Below, one piece after another: positions 33,584-43,379 of a stretch of 64,000 bases of DNA. How positions within the stretch are numbered: position 1 is the stretch's first letter; the number at the start of each line of letters is the position of its first letter. The position numbers and the translations under genes were made by a program. The notes below the pieces were generated by a model. It had not been told where the DNA came from, made no database searches, and was given only the letters and a program-made list of their open reading frames with translations. The DNA is taken from NCBI RefSeq assembly GCF_017744835.1, contig NZ_JAGIAM010000003.1, positions 620,001 through 684,000 on the forward strand, written 5' to 3'. The stretch comes from Sphingomonas sp. (lineage in GTDB: Bacteria; Pseudomonadota; Alphaproteobacteria; Sphingomonadales; Sphingomonadaceae).

Positions 33584-35206
33584 ATGGGTTGGCGGGGTTC
33601 GAAGATCGTGCGTTTTGGGCTGGCGGCGGCGGTGGCGAGTATCGCCGTGCCCGGCGTCGCAATCGCGGCCCCGGGTCGTACTTCCGCTCCCGCACCGGAC
33701 CAGCGCCGCATCGAGGACACCATGAAGCGGGCGACTCGCTTCATGGTCGAGAAGGCCTCGACCAACGGCGGCTATGTCTGGTCGTACCTGCCCGACATGT
33801 CGCGTCGCTGGGGCGAGATGGAGGCCTACCCCACGATGATCTGGATCCAACCGCCGGGCACGGCAACGATGGGCCACCTTTTCCTTGATGCCTATCACGC
33901 GACCGGCGACAATTATTACTACCAGGCGGCCGAGAAGACCGCGAACGCCCTGATCGCCGTGCAGCAGGACAATGGCGGCTGGCATTACTTCGGCGATTTC
34001 GGCGGCGAGGCTTCCACCCGGCGCTGGTACGACACGATCGGGAAGAACGCGTGGCGGCTGGAGGAATTCCAGCATTATTGGGGCAATGCGACCTTCGACG
34101 ACGCGGGCACCTCGGAATCGATGCAGTTCCTGCTGCGCCTCTATGTCGAGAAGCACGACCCTAAATATCTGCCGGCGCTCAAGAAGGCGCTGAACTTCGT
34201 GCTGGAGAGCCAGTATCCGATCGGCGGCTGGCCGCAGCGCTATCCGCTGAAGAGTGAATTCTCGCATCACGGCAAGCCCGACTATACCAGCTTCATCACC
34301 TTCAACGACGATGTCGCCGGCGAGAACATCAACTTCCTGATCATGGCCTATCAGGCGCTGGGCGGTGACGCGCGCGTCCGCGACGCGATCGTCCGCGCGA
34401 TGAACGTCTTCCTGGTGACGCAACAGGGACAGCCCCAGCCCGGATGGGGGCTGCAGTACACGCTGGACCTGAAGCCGGTTGGTGCCCGCACCTATGAGCC
34501 GACCGCGCTCGTCACGCACACTACCGCCACCAATATCCGCCAGCTGATGCGCTTCTATCGCCTCACCGGCGACACCAAGTTCCTGGCGCGCATCCCAGAG
34601 GCGCTCGACTGGCTCGAATCGGTGAAGCTGCCCGCGGACCAGGTGAAGAACGGCAGGGCCTATCCGACCTTCGTCGAGATCGGCACCAACAAGCCGCTCT
34701 ACGTCCATCGCCGCGGATCGAACGTGGTGAACGGCGAATATTATGTCGACTACGATCCCGCCAACACGATCACCCACTATGGCTCGACGCGTGCGATCGA
34801 CGTGCCGGCGCTCAGGCGCGAATATGAGACGCTGAAGGCCTCCAATCCCGCCGAGATCAGCAAGGATTCGCCGCTGCGTCCGGGCGCCGCACAGCCGCTG
34901 CCGCGCTATTTCCTGGCGGACATCTCGGGGACGTCTGACCTCAACCTGGCGGAGGGTGAGCGCTCACCCCAGGCGGTGGTACGCTCGCTCAATGCACAGG
35001 GCTGGTGGCCAACCGAACTGCGCGCGACGAGCCATCCTTATGCCGGCGACGGCTCCGCCACGCCGGCACCGGGCGACTACAGCCGCGCGCATGTCGGTGA
35101 CGCCACGGACACCTCGCCTTATACCACCGACAAGCCGGTGATCGGGATTTCGACGGGCACCTATATCGAGAATATGAAGGTGCTGATCGCCGCGCTGCAT
35201 CGTTGA
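33584..35206 (+). CDS. Exported pectate lyase, polysaccharide lyase family 10
   Basis: The 540-aa protein begins at ATG 33584 with GAGGAG upstream and a signal peptide (IVRFGLAAAVASIAVPGVAI, cut after AIAA). The family features seen are LQQDNGGW-type repeats of an (alpha/alpha) toroid (IAVQQDNGGWHYFGDFGG), SQYPIGGWPQRYPL and FITFNDDVAGENINFLI. GWGLQYTLDLKPVGARTYEP also matches PF09492. PL10 enzymes cut polygalacturonate by beta-elimination. This suggests growth on plant pectin. No transporter or uronate genes adjoin it. Confidence 0.78.
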   Translation: MGWRGSKIVRFGLAAAVASIAVPGVAIAAPGRTSAPAPDQRRIEDTMKRATRFMVEKASTNGGYVWSYLPDMSRRWGEMEAYPTMIWIQPPGTATMGHLFLDAYHATGDNYYYQAAEKTANALIAVQQDNGGWHYFGDFGGEASTRRWYDTIGKNAWRLEEFQHYWGNATFDDAGTSESMQFLLRLYVEKHDPKYLPALKKALNFVLESQYPIGGWPQRYPLKSEFSHHGKPDYTSFITFNDDVAGENINFLIMAYQALGGDARVRDAIVRAMNVFLVTQQGQPQPGWGLQYTLDLKPVGARTYEPTALVTHTTATNIRQLMRFYRLTGDTKFLARIPEALDWLESVKLPADQVKNGRAYPTFVEIGTNKPLYVHRRGSNVVNGEYYVDYDPANTITHYGSTRAIDVPALRREYETLKASNPAEISKDSPLRPGAAQPLPRYFLADISGTSDLNLAEGERSPQAVVRSLNAQGWWPTELRATSHPYAGDGSATPAPGDYSRAHVGDATDTSPYTTDKPVIGISTGTYIENMKVLIAALHR

Positions 35207-35275
35207 GCAGGCGTATCGACCGCTAAGCAAGGGTTCAGCCGACGAGGCGCAACGAGGGGCGAGAGGAGCCGTACG

Positions 35276-36025
35276 ATGCGCTTTGCCATACTCGCTGCGT
35301 CCAGCCTGATCGCGCTGGCTGCCCCGCCCGCTCAGGCGCAGTCCGACGCCTCGCCTTTCCAGGCGCGAGGCACCGAGCCCTTCTGGTCGCTGACGATCGA
35401 CGGAAGCACGATGCGCTTCCAGCCGAGCGACGGCCGAGCAGTAAGCGTCTCGCGGCCGCGGCCGATCGTCGGCTTTAACGGCGAGCGTTACGTCACGCGC
35501 CCGATGACGGTCGACATCACTCATGTCGAATGCAGCGACGGGATGAGCGACCACACCTATCATGACACGGTATCGGTGCAGGTCGGCGGGCGCCGCTTCA
35601 AGGGATGCGGCGGCGCAGTGCTCTCCGGTCGACCGGCGAAGGGCGCTTCGCTCCTGCAGGGCGAATGGGCGATCCGATCGATCGCCGGGCGCAATGTGGT
35701 GCCGGGCACCAACCCGCGCGCCGCCTTCGACGCCACGACATTGAGCGGCACCACCGGCTGCAACAGCTTTCGGGGCAGCTACCGCTTCCAGAACGGCCGG
35801 CTGATCGCGGGGCCGCTCGCTACCACCAGGCGCGCCTGCGTGGCGCAAGTGAATCAGCAAGAGCAGAAGCTGGTCGAGCTGCTCGGTCAGCGCCTGACCG
35901 TCAGCCGCAATCGCGATGGGCGGCTGGTGCTGACCGCGCCCAACCGCCAGACGATCGTGCTCGCACCGGTCGCGGGGCGTCAGCGGCCGCTCAGCTCTTC
36001 TTCTGCTTGGCGCGTTGCTCGCTGA
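35276..36025 (+). CDS. Exported META-domain (HslJ-like) protein
   Basis: The 249-aa protein has a signal peptide (MRFAILAASSLIALAAPPA, cut after QAQS). The first domain, with GTEPFWSLTIDG and two Cys, is of the COG3650 type. The second is a META domain (~122-235) with the hallmark LSGTTGCNSFRGSYRF and TRRACVAQVNQQEQKLVELL. META proteins such as HslJ are linked to heat and novobiocin tolerance in E. coli. Its end overlaps the convergent TPR gene by 35 bp. Confidence 0.82.
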   Translation: MRFAILAASSLIALAAPPAQAQSDASPFQARGTEPFWSLTIDGSTMRFQPSDGRAVSVSRPRPIVGFNGERYVTRPMTVDITHVECSDGMSDHTYHDTVSVQVGGRRFKGCGGAVLSGRPAKGASLLQGEWAIRSIAGRNVVPGTNPRAAFDATTLSGTTGCNSFRGSYRFQNGRLIAGPLATTRRACVAQVNQQEQKLVELLGQRLTVSRNRDGRLVLTAPNRQTIVLAPVAGRQRPLSSSSAWRVAR

Positions 36026-36686
36026 TATAGTCGAACTCGCCCTTCACCTTGGGATCGTCCGGATTGAGCTCGAGGCATTTCTTCATCAGCGCCTCGGCCT
36101 CGTCGAGTCGCCCGAGCTCGATCAGGTCGAAGCCCATGCCAAACCAGGCGCGTCGAAACGACTTCTTCTGCTGCTCGCCGACCTCGCGCTTCGCGGCCTC
36201 TGCCGCGCGGGCATAGAGATCGTAGGACGCCTGCCACTTCTTCTGCGCCTGATATGCGTAGCCGAGCTCGGAGAGATAATGCGGGTGGAGCGGCGATAGC
36301 GCCACCGACCGCTCGAGATACGGCACTGCGCCATCGAGCTGCTCGAGATCGATCATCGCAAAGCCCTTGGCCCAGAGCGCGATGCACCAGCCGCCATCGA
36401 CGACGCGTGCGCCGGCACCGCCGGGGAGCGTCTTGTAAGCCGCGGTTTCGGCATCTTCGGTGTCGCAATAGACGGGAGTCTTGGCGCCGCCGTAGAGGCT
36501 CTCATATTCCGCCAGCAGCGGATCGACGAGCGACACTGCCTGCTGCGGCTGCTTGCCACTGACGGCCAGAACCACTTCACGCAGCTTGGCGTCGCGCGCC
36601 GCCTGCGCGGGATCGGGCTTGTCCTGAGCGAGCGCGGGACTTGCTAAGATCAGCGCCAGAGCCGCGGCACAATCCAATCGAATCAT
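35991..36686 (-). CDS. Exported TPR-repeat protein (231 aa)
   Basis: A signal peptide (MIRLDCAAALALILASPALA) leads into helical TPR-type repeats, clearest at ~115-150 (LDGAVPYLERSVALSPLHPHYLSELGYAY-like spacing) and ~190-215 (GRLDEAEALMKKCLELNPDDPK). Two Cys in the middle (VYCDTEDAE, GGWCIALW) may form a disulfide. Likely a periplasmic scaffold; partner unknown. Confidence 0.75.
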   Translation of the reverse strand: MIRLDCAAALALILASPALAQDKPDPAQAARDAKLREVVLAVSGKQPQQAVSLVDPLLAEYESLYGGAKTPVYCDTEDAETAAYKTLPGGAGARVVDGGWCIALWAKGFAMIDLEQLDGAVPYLERSVALSPLHPHYLSELGYAYQAQKKWQASYDLYARAAEAAKREVGEQQKKSFRRAWFGMGFDLIELGRLDEAEALMKKCLELNPDDPKVKGEFDYISEQRAKQKKS

Positions 36687-36749
36687 GATCTACCCCCTTG
36701 TCATAAGGGAGGCTATCAGCTTTCCGGTTTCATGTCTTTGTACGCGAGG

Positions 36750-38159
36750 CTATTCCGCAGCTTCGACTTCGGGCTCGTCTGGCGGCGTCTCGGCTGAGGG
36801 CAGAAGCTCGACCGACGGCGACTTGGCGATGACGTCGACGCTGTCGATGCTGTCGAGGCTGGCATTGCCCGTATCGACGTTGAGCGCCTGGAAGCGCCGC
36901 GCGGAGACCAGCACGCGGCCTTCGAAGCTGGCGACGAACTTGTTGTAGTTCTCGACCGCGCTGTTGAGGCCGCCGCCGACGCGCTTCAGGTGCGTCGCCG
37001 CCGTCGCGAGCCGCTCGTACATCTCCTTGCCGAGCTTGCCGACCTCGCGCGCATCCTCGGTGAGCTTCTGCTGGCGCCACATCGAGGCGACGGTGCGCGC
37101 GAGCGGCAGGAAGGCCGAGGGGCCGGCGATGATCACGCGGTTGCGCGCAGCGCGCTCCCAGAGATCCATGTCGACTTCGAGCGCGCTCGACAGGAAATTG
37201 TCGCCGGGGATGTACATGATGACGAAGTCGGGGGCCTTTTCGAACTGCGCCCAATAGGCCTTGCGCGACAGCGCCTCGGCGTGGTTGCGGACTGCGCGAG
37301 CATGCGCGGCGAGCGCTGCTTGGCGATCCTCGTGTGAGGTGGATTCGGCCGCCTGTAGATAGGCATCCAGCACGCACTTCACATCGACTATGAGCTGCTG
37401 GTCCCCCGGCAGGCGAATGATGAAGTCGGGGCGCAGCGTCCCGTCCTCCGTCGCGACCGACACTTCGGCCGCGAAATCGACATGCCCGTCGAGCCCGGCG
37501 AGCTCGATCAGGTTGCGGAACTGCTGCTCGCCCCAACGGCCGCGCGTCTTGGGGGCGGCACGCAGCGCGTTGACGAGCTTGGCGGTCTCGGTGCGCGTCT
37601 CGCCGAGCTGCGCTTTCACTTCGGTGATCGCCTCGCGCAGCACGCCATAGCTGTCGTTGCGCTCCTTCTCGACACGCTGAAGGCCTTCCTCATAGCGCTT
37701 GAGCGTGGATTCCACCGGCTGGAGCAGCGCCTTGAGCTTGGCTTCGTTCTGCTCGCCGGACTGGGAGAAGCGGGCCTCGGCGCGCTCGAGAAAGACTTTC
37801 TGCGTCTCGCCGAGCATCGTGCTCGCCAGCTCGCGGAACTGACCTGCCATCATTTCGCGCGCGCCCTTGAACTCGGCGAGCCGCTCCTCGAAGGCATTTT
37901 CCCGGGCGCGAGCGGCAGTCAACTCAAGGCGCGCGATGTCCCTCTCATCACGAAGTAGAGCGACCTCTTCGCGTAACGTTGGCACGTCCTTCGCCCGCTC
38001 CTCGACTGCCACAAGATCGGCGATCGCCGCCTTGAAGTCACTCGCATAGCGGTCGCGCTCGACGCGCAGCTCGGCCACGCCGCGGGACGCCAGCACCCAG
38101 CCCAGGGCCAGCCCGCCGAGCAGCGCAACGAGGATCAACACAATCGCAAGGGGTTCCAC
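36750..38159 (-). CDS. rmuC: DNA recombination protein RmuC
   Basis: The roughly 469-aa protein has an N-terminal membrane anchor (LAIVLILVALLGGLALGWVL), a long coiled coil (~30-180) and the RmuC nuclease-like core (RGRWGEQQFRNLIELAGL, DFIIRLPGDQQLIVDVKC, EKAPDFVIMYIPGDNF). RmuC limits inversions at short inverted repeats. I place the start at GTG 38159, preceded by GGAGG, rather than the TTG four codons upstream. The C-terminal acidic tail is low-complexity. Confidence 0.88.
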   Translation of the reverse strand: MEPLAIVLILVALLGGLALGWVLASRGVAELRVERDRYASDFKAAIADLVAVEERAKDVPTLREEVALLRDERDIARLELTAARARENAFEERLAEFKGAREMMAGQFRELASTMLGETQKVFLERAEARFSQSGEQNEAKLKALLQPVESTLKRYEEGLQRVEKERNDSYGVLREAITEVKAQLGETRTETAKLVNALRAAPKTRGRWGEQQFRNLIELAGLDGHVDFAAEVSVATEDGTLRPDFIIRLPGDQQLIVDVKCVLDAYLQAAESTSHEDRQAALAAHARAVRNHAEALSRKAYWAQFEKAPDFVIMYIPGDNFLSSALEVDMDLWERAARNRVIIAGPSAFLPLARTVASMWRQQKLTEDAREVGKLGKEMYERLATAATHLKRVGGGLNSAVENYNKFVASFEGRVLVSARRFQALNVDTGNASLDSIDSVDVIAKSPSVELLPSAETPPDEPEVEAAE

Positions 38160-38214
38160 CGCCGCCTCCAAGAACAGACCGCGAACCTATAAGGCGAAGG
38201 ATTCGGGGGCAAGC

Positions 38215-38240
38215 GGAACATGACGCCACGCCGGGCCGTT
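38215..38240 (+). promoter_or_regulatory. EcfG-type general-stress promoter
   Basis: GGAAC (38215-38219) and CGTT (38237-38240) are separated by exactly 17 bp, the consensus for the alphaproteobacterial general-stress sigma factor EcfG. The -10 lies 29 bp upstream of the DUF326 start. It is the only exact GGAAC-N16/17-CGTT I found in the intergenic regions I read. Confidence 0.75.
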
Positions 38241-38269
38241 GGCCGCAAAAGCCGATCGGGAGAGCGTCC

Positions 38270-38665
38270 ATGTCCATCGCCGAGATGATCAAGTCGCATC
38301 CGGACGTCGCCGGAAACCCCAACGAGCCGCTGGCGCTGGCAGTGCGCCACGCGATGTTCTGCTCCGCCATCTGCACGAGCTGCGCCGATGCGTGCCTGGC
38401 CGAGTCGCATGTCGAGAAGATGCGCCAATGCATCCGCACCGATCTCGACTGCGCCGATGTGTGCACCATGCTCTACAAGGTCGCGACGCGGCGCACCGGA
38501 ACGAACGAAGCGCTGACTCAGTCGGCGCTCCGGCTGTGCATCGAAGCGTGCCAGATCTGCGCCGAGGAATGCGAGCGCCACGACCACGACCATTGCCGGC
38601 GCTGCGCCGAAATGTGCCGCGAATGCGCGCGCGATTGCCGCAAGGCGCTGGAGACGTTTGGATGA
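38270..38665 (+). CDS. Cys-rich four-helix-bundle (DUF326) protein, probable copper binder
   Basis: The 131-aa protein has 16 Cys, in CxxxCxxCxxxC-type runs at 31-42, 54-65, 90-101 and 109-123. A His-rich turn (ERHDHDHC) is also present. This is the DUF326/Csp fold, in which a four-helix bundle stores many Cu(I) ions. No signal peptide is seen, so it would be a cytosolic Csp3-like member. It is driven by an EcfG-type promoter and overlaps the next gene by 4 nt (ATGA). Copper binding is inferred from the family. Confidence 0.85.
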   Translation: MSIAEMIKSHPDVAGNPNEPLALAVRHAMFCSAICTSCADACLAESHVEKMRQCIRTDLDCADVCTMLYKVATRRTGTNEALTQSALRLCIEACQICAEECERHDHDHCRRCAEMCRECARDCRKALETFG

Positions 38666-39138
38666 GAGCGCGGGTGGCGCTCCTCGCGGGTGCGGCGCTC
38701 GCGGCCTGCTCGCCTGCGACCGAGAGCAACGTACTCGACAATGGGCTCGCCCAGTCGCAGGCGGGTGATGTCGCTCCCGGTGCCGCCATGCCGCCGGAAC
38801 CGCCGCCGCTCGAGAACCAGCACCCGGTCAACGTCGAGGCGGCCGCCCCCGAGGGCGCGGCGGCGCGCTATGTCGGCCGCTGGGCGGCGAACGAAGGGCT
38901 GTGCAAGGACGGCGCCTGGCGCTTCGAGGAGCGCCATCTGGCAACCGCGGGCGAAGTATCGTGCGACTTCGACCGAGTGACGCAGGTCTCCGGCGGTTAC
39001 GACATCCACGCGCAATGCCTGGCCGAAGGCAACCGCACCACCGAAGTGATCAAGGTCCGCTTCGCCGAATCCGCACGCGCGATGCTGGTCGAATCGCCGA
39101 CCTTCCGGGAGGTGGGGCTGATCCCCTGCCCCGATTGA
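38662..39138 (+). CDS. Putative lipoprotein (158 aa)
   Basis: ATG 38662 overlaps the DUF326 stop. The signal sequence ends in ALAAC (lipobox), followed by a Pro/Glu-rich linker and a small beta-rich domain with Cys (YVGRWAANEGLCKDGAWRF, GEVSCDF, HAQCLAEGN, LIPC). Being co-translated with the Cys-rich protein under an EcfG promoter, it is probably stress-induced. Its stop abuts the convergent def stop (TGATCA). Confidence 0.75.
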   Translation: MRARVALLAGAALAACSPATESNVLDNGLAQSQAGDVAPGAAMPPEPPPLENQHPVNVEAAAPEGAAARYVGRWAANEGLCKDGAWRFEERHLATAGEVSCDFDRVTQVSGGYDIHAQCLAEGNRTTEVIKVRFAESARAMLVESPTFREVGLIPCPD

Positions 39139-39666
39139 TCAGGCCGCGGTCTTGCGCGCCTTGGCCAACTTCTTGAGGATCATGTCGCGTTTGAGGCGCG
39201 AGAGATGGTCTATGAAGACGATGCCCTGCAGGTGATCCATCTCGTGCTGGATGCAGGTGGCGAGTAGACCCTCGAAAACCTCGTCATGCGCCTGACCTTG
39301 CTCGTCGAGCCACTTGACGCGGCAGCGCGCGGGACGTTCGACGTCGGCGAACTGCTCGGGGATCGACAGGCAGCCCTCGGTATAGACCGACAGCTCGTCG
39401 GCGGGATCGAGGATCTCGGGATTGATGAAGACGCGCGGCTCGCGGATCGGCTTGCCTTCCTCGTCTTCCTTTTCCTGAAGGTCCATTACGATCACGCGCT
39501 TGGGCACGCCGACCTGGATAGCGGCGAGGCCGATGCCGGGCGCGTCGTACATCGTGTCGAACATGTCGGCGATGAGCGCGCGCAACTCGTCATCCACCTT
39601 CTCCACCGGTTCGGAGATGAGGCGCAGGCGTGGATCAGGAACTTCTACAATCGGGAGTACGGCCAT
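39139..39666 (-). CDS. def: Peptide deformylase
   Basis: The 175-aa metalloenzyme removes the formyl group from new N-terminal methionines. Its three motifs are intact: [17 protein letters not shown] (Cys metal ligand) and QHEMDHLQG (two His ligands, catalytic Glu). It is close to fmt, its biological counterpart, with recR in between. The 215 bp upstream hold a nested inverted-repeat element. Confidence 0.95.
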   Translation of the reverse strand: MAVLPIVEVPDPRLRLISEPVEKVDDELRALIADMFDTMYDAPGIGLAAIQVGVPKRVIVMDLQEKEDEEGKPIREPRVFINPEILDPADELSVYTEGCLSIPEQFADVERPARCRVKWLDEQGQAHDEVFEGLLATCIQHEMDHLQGIVFIDHLSRLKRDMILKKLAKARKTAA

Positions 39667-39723
39667 CGGGCCGAAATAGGCGCGGATGGCGGCTGTCGCA
39701 AGCTTGGGGTGGAGGTTTTTGGT

Positions 39724-39874
39724 TCACGCAAAGGTGCTAAGGCGCGAAGAAGATTTGGTTCGCGCAGAGGCGCAGAGGGTTCGCCACACAGCGGCAGCGA
39801 TCGACCCTTCCACATTTTCCAGCCGCTGACGCGGCTCTGCGCGAACGCTCTTGTGCCTTCGCGCCTTTGCGTGA
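39724..39874. repeat. Nested inverted-repeat element between def and recR
   Basis: Three sets of perfect arms nest in one 151-bp stretch. The outer arms are TCACGCAAAGG (39724-39734) with CCTTTGCGTGA (39864-39874). The middle arms are TTCGCGCAGAG (39759-39769) with CTCTGCGCGAA (39835-39845), and the inner arms are CAGCGGC (39789-39795) with GCCGCTG (39822-39828). Short motifs resembling GCAAAGGNGCGAAG recur within it. No ORF is present; it looks like a REP/ERIC-type intergenic palindrome. Confidence 0.75.
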
Positions 39875-39881
39875 GAAATCC

Positions 39882-40478
39882 TCAGGCCACCGGCCGCCGC
39901 GCGCGGAGCGCCTGCGCCAGGGTACCTTCATCCAGATAGTCAAGCTCGCCGCCCACTGGCAGCCCGTGCGCGAGTTGGGTGATGCGGACCGGATAGGCCT
40001 CGAGCCGTTCGGCGAGATAGTGAGCGGTGGTCTGACCCTCGAGCGTGGCGTTCATCGCCAGCACGACTTCGTCGACCCCGCCCTCCGCGATGCGGCGGAC
40101 GAGGCTGTCGACGCGCAGATCCTCGGGCCGCACGCCTTCGAGCGCCGAAAGCCGCCCGCCCAGCACATGGAAGCGGCCGGGGAAGAGCCGCGAGCGTTCG
40201 AGCGCCCAGAGATCGGCGACTTCCTCGACCACGCAGAGCGAACGCGCGTCGCGACGCGGGTCGGCACAGATCGCGCAGGGGTTGGAGGTGTCGACGTTGC
40301 CGCAGGTGCCGCAGGTGGCGAGATTGCGGCTCACTGCGCTCAGCGCGGAGAGCAGGGGATCGAGCGCCGTCTCGCGCTTCTTGAGCAGGTGGAGCACCGC
40401 GCGCCGCGCCGAACGCGGCCCGAGCCCGGGCAGGCGCGACAGGGCCTGGGTGAGCGCCTCGATTTCAGGAGAAGCCAT
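39882..40478 (-). CDS. recR: Recombination protein RecR
   Basis: RecR works with RecO (and RecF) to load RecA at gaps. The helix-hairpin-helix start ([17 protein letters not shown]), the zinc site C-x2-C...C-x2-C ([19 protein letters not shown]), the Toprim region ([24 protein letters not shown]) and the C-terminal Walker-B-like [16 protein letters not shown] are intact. ATG 40478 ([11 protein letters not shown]) fits family N-termini better than the ATG four codons upstream. Confidence 0.94.
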   Translation of the reverse strand: MASPEIEALTQALSRLPGLGPRSARRAVLHLLKKRETALDPLLSALSAVSRNLATCGTCGNVDTSNPCAICADPRRDARSLCVVEEVADLWALERSRLFPGRFHVLGGRLSALEGVRPEDLRVDSLVRRIAEGGVDEVVLAMNATLEGQTTAHYLAERLEAYPVRITQLAHGLPVGGELDYLDEGTLAQALRARRPVA

Positions 40479-40531
40479 GGCGCGAGACATAGGGGCTTGC
40501 GCATGCGCCTGCCAAGCGGTTGAGGGGACAT

Positions 40532-41449
40532 ATGCGGATCATCTTCATGGGAACCCCCGAATTCGCGGTGCCGGTGCTCGATGCGCTGGTCGCGGCGGGG
40601 CACGACGTCGTGGCGACATACAGCCAGCCGCCGCGGCGCGCCGGGCGCGGCAAGGCCTTCACCCCTTCCCCGGTCCATGCCCGGGCTGAAGCGCTGGGGA
40701 TCGAGGTGCGCACGCCGCTGACGTTGCGCGACGCCGAGGCGCAGGCGGCGTTCGCGGCGCCGGAGGCCGATGTCGCGGTGGTCGCCGCATATGGGCTGAT
40801 CCTGCCGCGCGCGGTGCTCGACGCGCCGCGGCTCGGCTGTCTCAACGTCCATGGCTCGCTGCTGCCGCGCTGGCGGGGCGCCGCGCCGATCCAGCGCGCG
40901 ATCCTGGCGGGAGACGCCGAGACCGGCGTGGGAATCATGCAGATGGAGGCCGGGCTCGATACCGGCCCGGTGCGGCTCGAGGAGCGCACCCCGGTCGACG
41001 CCAAGACGGCGGGCGAACTCGCCGCCGAGCTCAGCGCCATGGGTGCGCGGCTGATGGTGCAGGTGCTCGCCGACCCCGAAGCGCATCCGCCGGTGCCGCA
41101 ACCCGAGGATGGCGTCACCTATGCGCCCAAGGTCCACAAGGCCGAGGCGCGGCTCGATTTCACCCGCAGCGCGGTCGAGGTCGAACGGCAGGTGCGCGCG
41201 TTCAACCCGGCGCCGGGGGCATGGTTCGAATACGCGGGCGAGCGGATCCGGGTGCATAGCGCCGAGGTTCTTCCTCTCCCCGCGGGCGGCACGAGCGGGC
41301 TAGTGCTCGACCTGGCCTCGCCGGGTCTCGTCATCGCCTGCGCGGCCGGCGCGATCCGTCCGATCCTCGTCCAGCGCGCGGGGCGCGGCGTCATGACGTC
41401 AGAGGAGTTGCTACGCGGCTTCACTATCCCCGCAGGGAGCCGACTTTGA
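40532..41449 (+). CDS. fmt: Methionyl-tRNA formyltransferase
   Basis: The 305-aa enzyme formylates initiator Met-tRNA using 10-formyl-[22 protein letters not shown] is the canonical N-terminus. The catalytic region [38 protein letters not shown] (Asn/His) and [17 protein letters not shown] are intact, and a C-terminal tRNA-binding domain follows. AGGGG precedes ATG 40532. The truA TTG start overlaps its stop. Confidence 0.95.
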   Translation: MRIIFMGTPEFAVPVLDALVAAGHDVVATYSQPPRRAGRGKAFTPSPVHARAEALGIEVRTPLTLRDAEAQAAFAAPEADVAVVAAYGLILPRAVLDAPRLGCLNVHGSLLPRWRGAAPIQRAILAGDAETGVGIMQMEAGLDTGPVRLEERTPVDAKTAGELAAELSAMGARLMVQVLADPEAHPPVPQPEDGVTYAPKVHKAEARLDFTRSAVEVERQVRAFNPAPGAWFEYAGERIRVHSAEVLPLPAGGTSGLVLDLASPGLVIACAAGAIRPILVQRAGRGVMTSEELLRGFTIPAGSRL

Positions 41450-42186
41450 CGCGCTTCGCCCTCACCGTGGAATTTGACGGCCGCCCGTTCATGGGTTGGC
41501 AGCGGCAGGATCACGGCCCCAGCGTCCAGCAAGCGATCGAGGAAGCCGCCTTCGCGGTCACCGGCGAGACCGTGGTCGTCCATGCCGCGGGGCGCACCGA
41601 CGCCGGCGTCCACGCGACGGGGATGCGCGCGCATCTCGAGATCGAAAAGCCGATCACGCCCTTCCGGCTGATGGAGGCGCTCAATTCGAGGCTGCGGCCC
41701 AACCCGGTGGCGATCCTCGATTGCGTGCCGGTGCCCGACGACTGGCACGCGCGCTTCTCGTGCCTCGGGCGCCATTACGAATATCGCATCGTCAATCGCC
41801 GCGCGCCGCTCACCTGGGAGAAGGGATTGGCATGGCGGATCGCGCTGCCGCTCGACGAGGCGGCGATGCAGGCAGGCGCCGACCTGCTGGTGGGGCGGCA
41901 TGACTTCACCACCTTCCGTTCGGTGCATTGCCAGTCGGAGAGCCCGGTCAAGTCGCTCGACCGGTTGAGCGTGGTGCGCGTGGGCGAGCGCGTGCTGGTG
42001 CGTGCCTCGGCACGGTCGTTCCTGCACCACCAGGTGCGCTCGATGGTCGGTTGCCTCGCGCTGGTCGGCCAGGGCCGATGGGCGCCAGAGGATATCGGAG
42101 AGGCGCTGGAGGCGCGGGACCGGGCGAGGCTGGGGCTCAATGCGCCTTCGGACGGCCTGTTCTTCCTGCGCGCGGATTATCCCTGA
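41446..42186 (+). CDS. truA: tRNA pseudouridine synthase A
   Basis: The 246-aa enzyme makes pseudouridines at positions 38-40 of the tRNA anticodon stem. The catalytic Asp lies in [19 protein letters not shown] sequence ([12 protein letters not shown]) and [11 protein letters not shown] are present. It starts at TTG 41446 (AGGGAG upstream), sharing four bases with the fmt stop. Its 3' end overlaps the convergent methyltransferase by 10 bp. Confidence 0.95.
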   Translation: MTRFALTVEFDGRPFMGWQRQDHGPSVQQAIEEAAFAVTGETVVVHAAGRTDAGVHATGMRAHLEIEKPITPFRLMEALNSRLRPNPVAILDCVPVPDDWHARFSCLGRHYEYRIVNRRAPLTWEKGLAWRIALPLDEAAMQAGADLLVGRHDFTTFRSVHCQSESPVKSLDRLSVVRVGERVLVRASARSFLHHQVRSMVGCLALVGQGRWAPEDIGEALEARDRARLGLNAPSDGLFFLRADYP

Positions 42187-43379
42187 CGCGTGAACCGCGC
42201 GGCCAGCTCGACATGCGTCGACCAGCGGAACTGGCCGACCGGCTGTACCCAGTCGAGCGTGTAACCACCCTCAGATAGAATTTCGGCATCGCGTGCGAAT
42301 GTGCTGGGATTACAGGAGATATAGGCAATCACCGGCGTCCTCGAATCCGCCAGTTCCGCTACCTGCTCGCGGGCACCTGCGCGGGGCGGATCGAGCACCA
42401 CGGCATCGAAATTGCCCAGGTCGGCACGCGACACCGGGCGCCGGAACAGGTCCCGGTGATCGGCGAACACCGCGCGCTGGGCCAGGCCCGCTGCGGCCTT
42501 GAGCGACAGGATCGAGTCGCGTGCGGCCTCGGCGGCATAGACGCGGGCGTGGGGCAGCGCGAAGGTGAAGGTGCCGAGGCCTGCGAACAGGTCGGCGATC
42601 GTCCGCGCCTCGCCCACCGCCTCGCGCATCGCGGCGACCAGTGCGGCCTCGCCCTCGGGCGTCGCCTGGAGGAAATTGCCCGCGGGAAGCGGCACGGGAA
42701 CACCGCCCAGCGTCACCGTGACCGGATCGGGCTCCCAGCGCGCTGTAGGCCCCAACCCCTCGTCGAGCGACAGCCGCGCGAGCTTGTGGCGGCTGGCGAA
42801 GGCGGTGAGCGCCTCGGCGGCGGCGAGCCCCTCGGCCTCCATGCCGTCGATCAGCACGTCGGGTCCCTGGTCGGCCTGGGCGAGGTGGACGTTCACGCGG
42901 CGCGTGCCGGGCAGCAGCGCGGCGAGCAGCCCGCGGAGCGGCGCCACCAGCGCGAACAGCTCGGGCGCGAGGATCCAGCATTCCTCGAGGTTGATCAGCT
43001 TGTGGCTGTTCTGCTCGGTGAACCCCATCAGTATCTGCCGCCCGCGTCGCTCGGCATGGAGTGTGGCGCGGCGGCGCGTGTTGGGCGGCGAGAGCATGGG
43101 CTCGCGAATCTCGGCCTTGAGCCCCTGCGCGGCGAGCGCGCCCGCGACGCGATCGACGATGAAGCGACTCCATGCCGCATCGTCGAGATGCTGTAGCTGG
43201 CAACCCCCGCATTCGGGGAAATGCTTGCACGGGGGCTGCTGGTGGTGCGGGCCGGGGACGACGCTGCCGTCCTCGCGCACCGTGTCGCCCGGCGCGGCGA
43301 GGGGGACGTGGCGCCCGTCGGCAGTGACGCCATCGCCGCGGGCGGCGACGCGCAGGACTTCGGCTTGGTTTAGAGACAT
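42177..43379 (-). CDS. 23S rRNA (uracil-C5)-methyltransferase, RlmD/RumA family
   Basis: The 400-aa SAM methyltransferase has an Fe-S Cys cluster ([15 protein letters not shown]), the SAM motif [21 protein letters not shown] and the catalytic [10 protein letters not shown]. The N-terminal TRAM part ([18 protein letters not shown]) is short. The target uridine (1939 or 747 type) cannot be told apart by eye. Its ATG at 43379 overlaps the end of the NAD(P)HX gene by 10 bp. Confidence 0.88.
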   Translation of the reverse strand: MSLNQAEVLRVAARGDGVTADGRHVPLAAPGDTVREDGSVVPGPHHQQPPCKHFPECGGCQLQHLDDAAWSRFIVDRVAGALAAQGLKAEIREPMLSPPNTRRRATLHAERRGRQILMGFTEQNSHKLINLEECWILAPELFALVAPLRGLLAALLPGTRRVNVHLAQADQGPDVLIDGMEAEGLAAAEALTAFASRHKLARLSLDEGLGPTARWEPDPVTVTLGGVPVPLPAGNFLQATPEGEAALVAAMREAVGEARTIADLFAGLGTFTFALPHARVYAAEAARDSILSLKAAAGLAQRAVFADHRDLFRRPVSRADLGNFDAVVLDPPRAGAREQVAELADSRTPVIAYISCNPSTFARDAEILSEGGYTLDWVQPVGQFRWSTHVELAARFTRQG

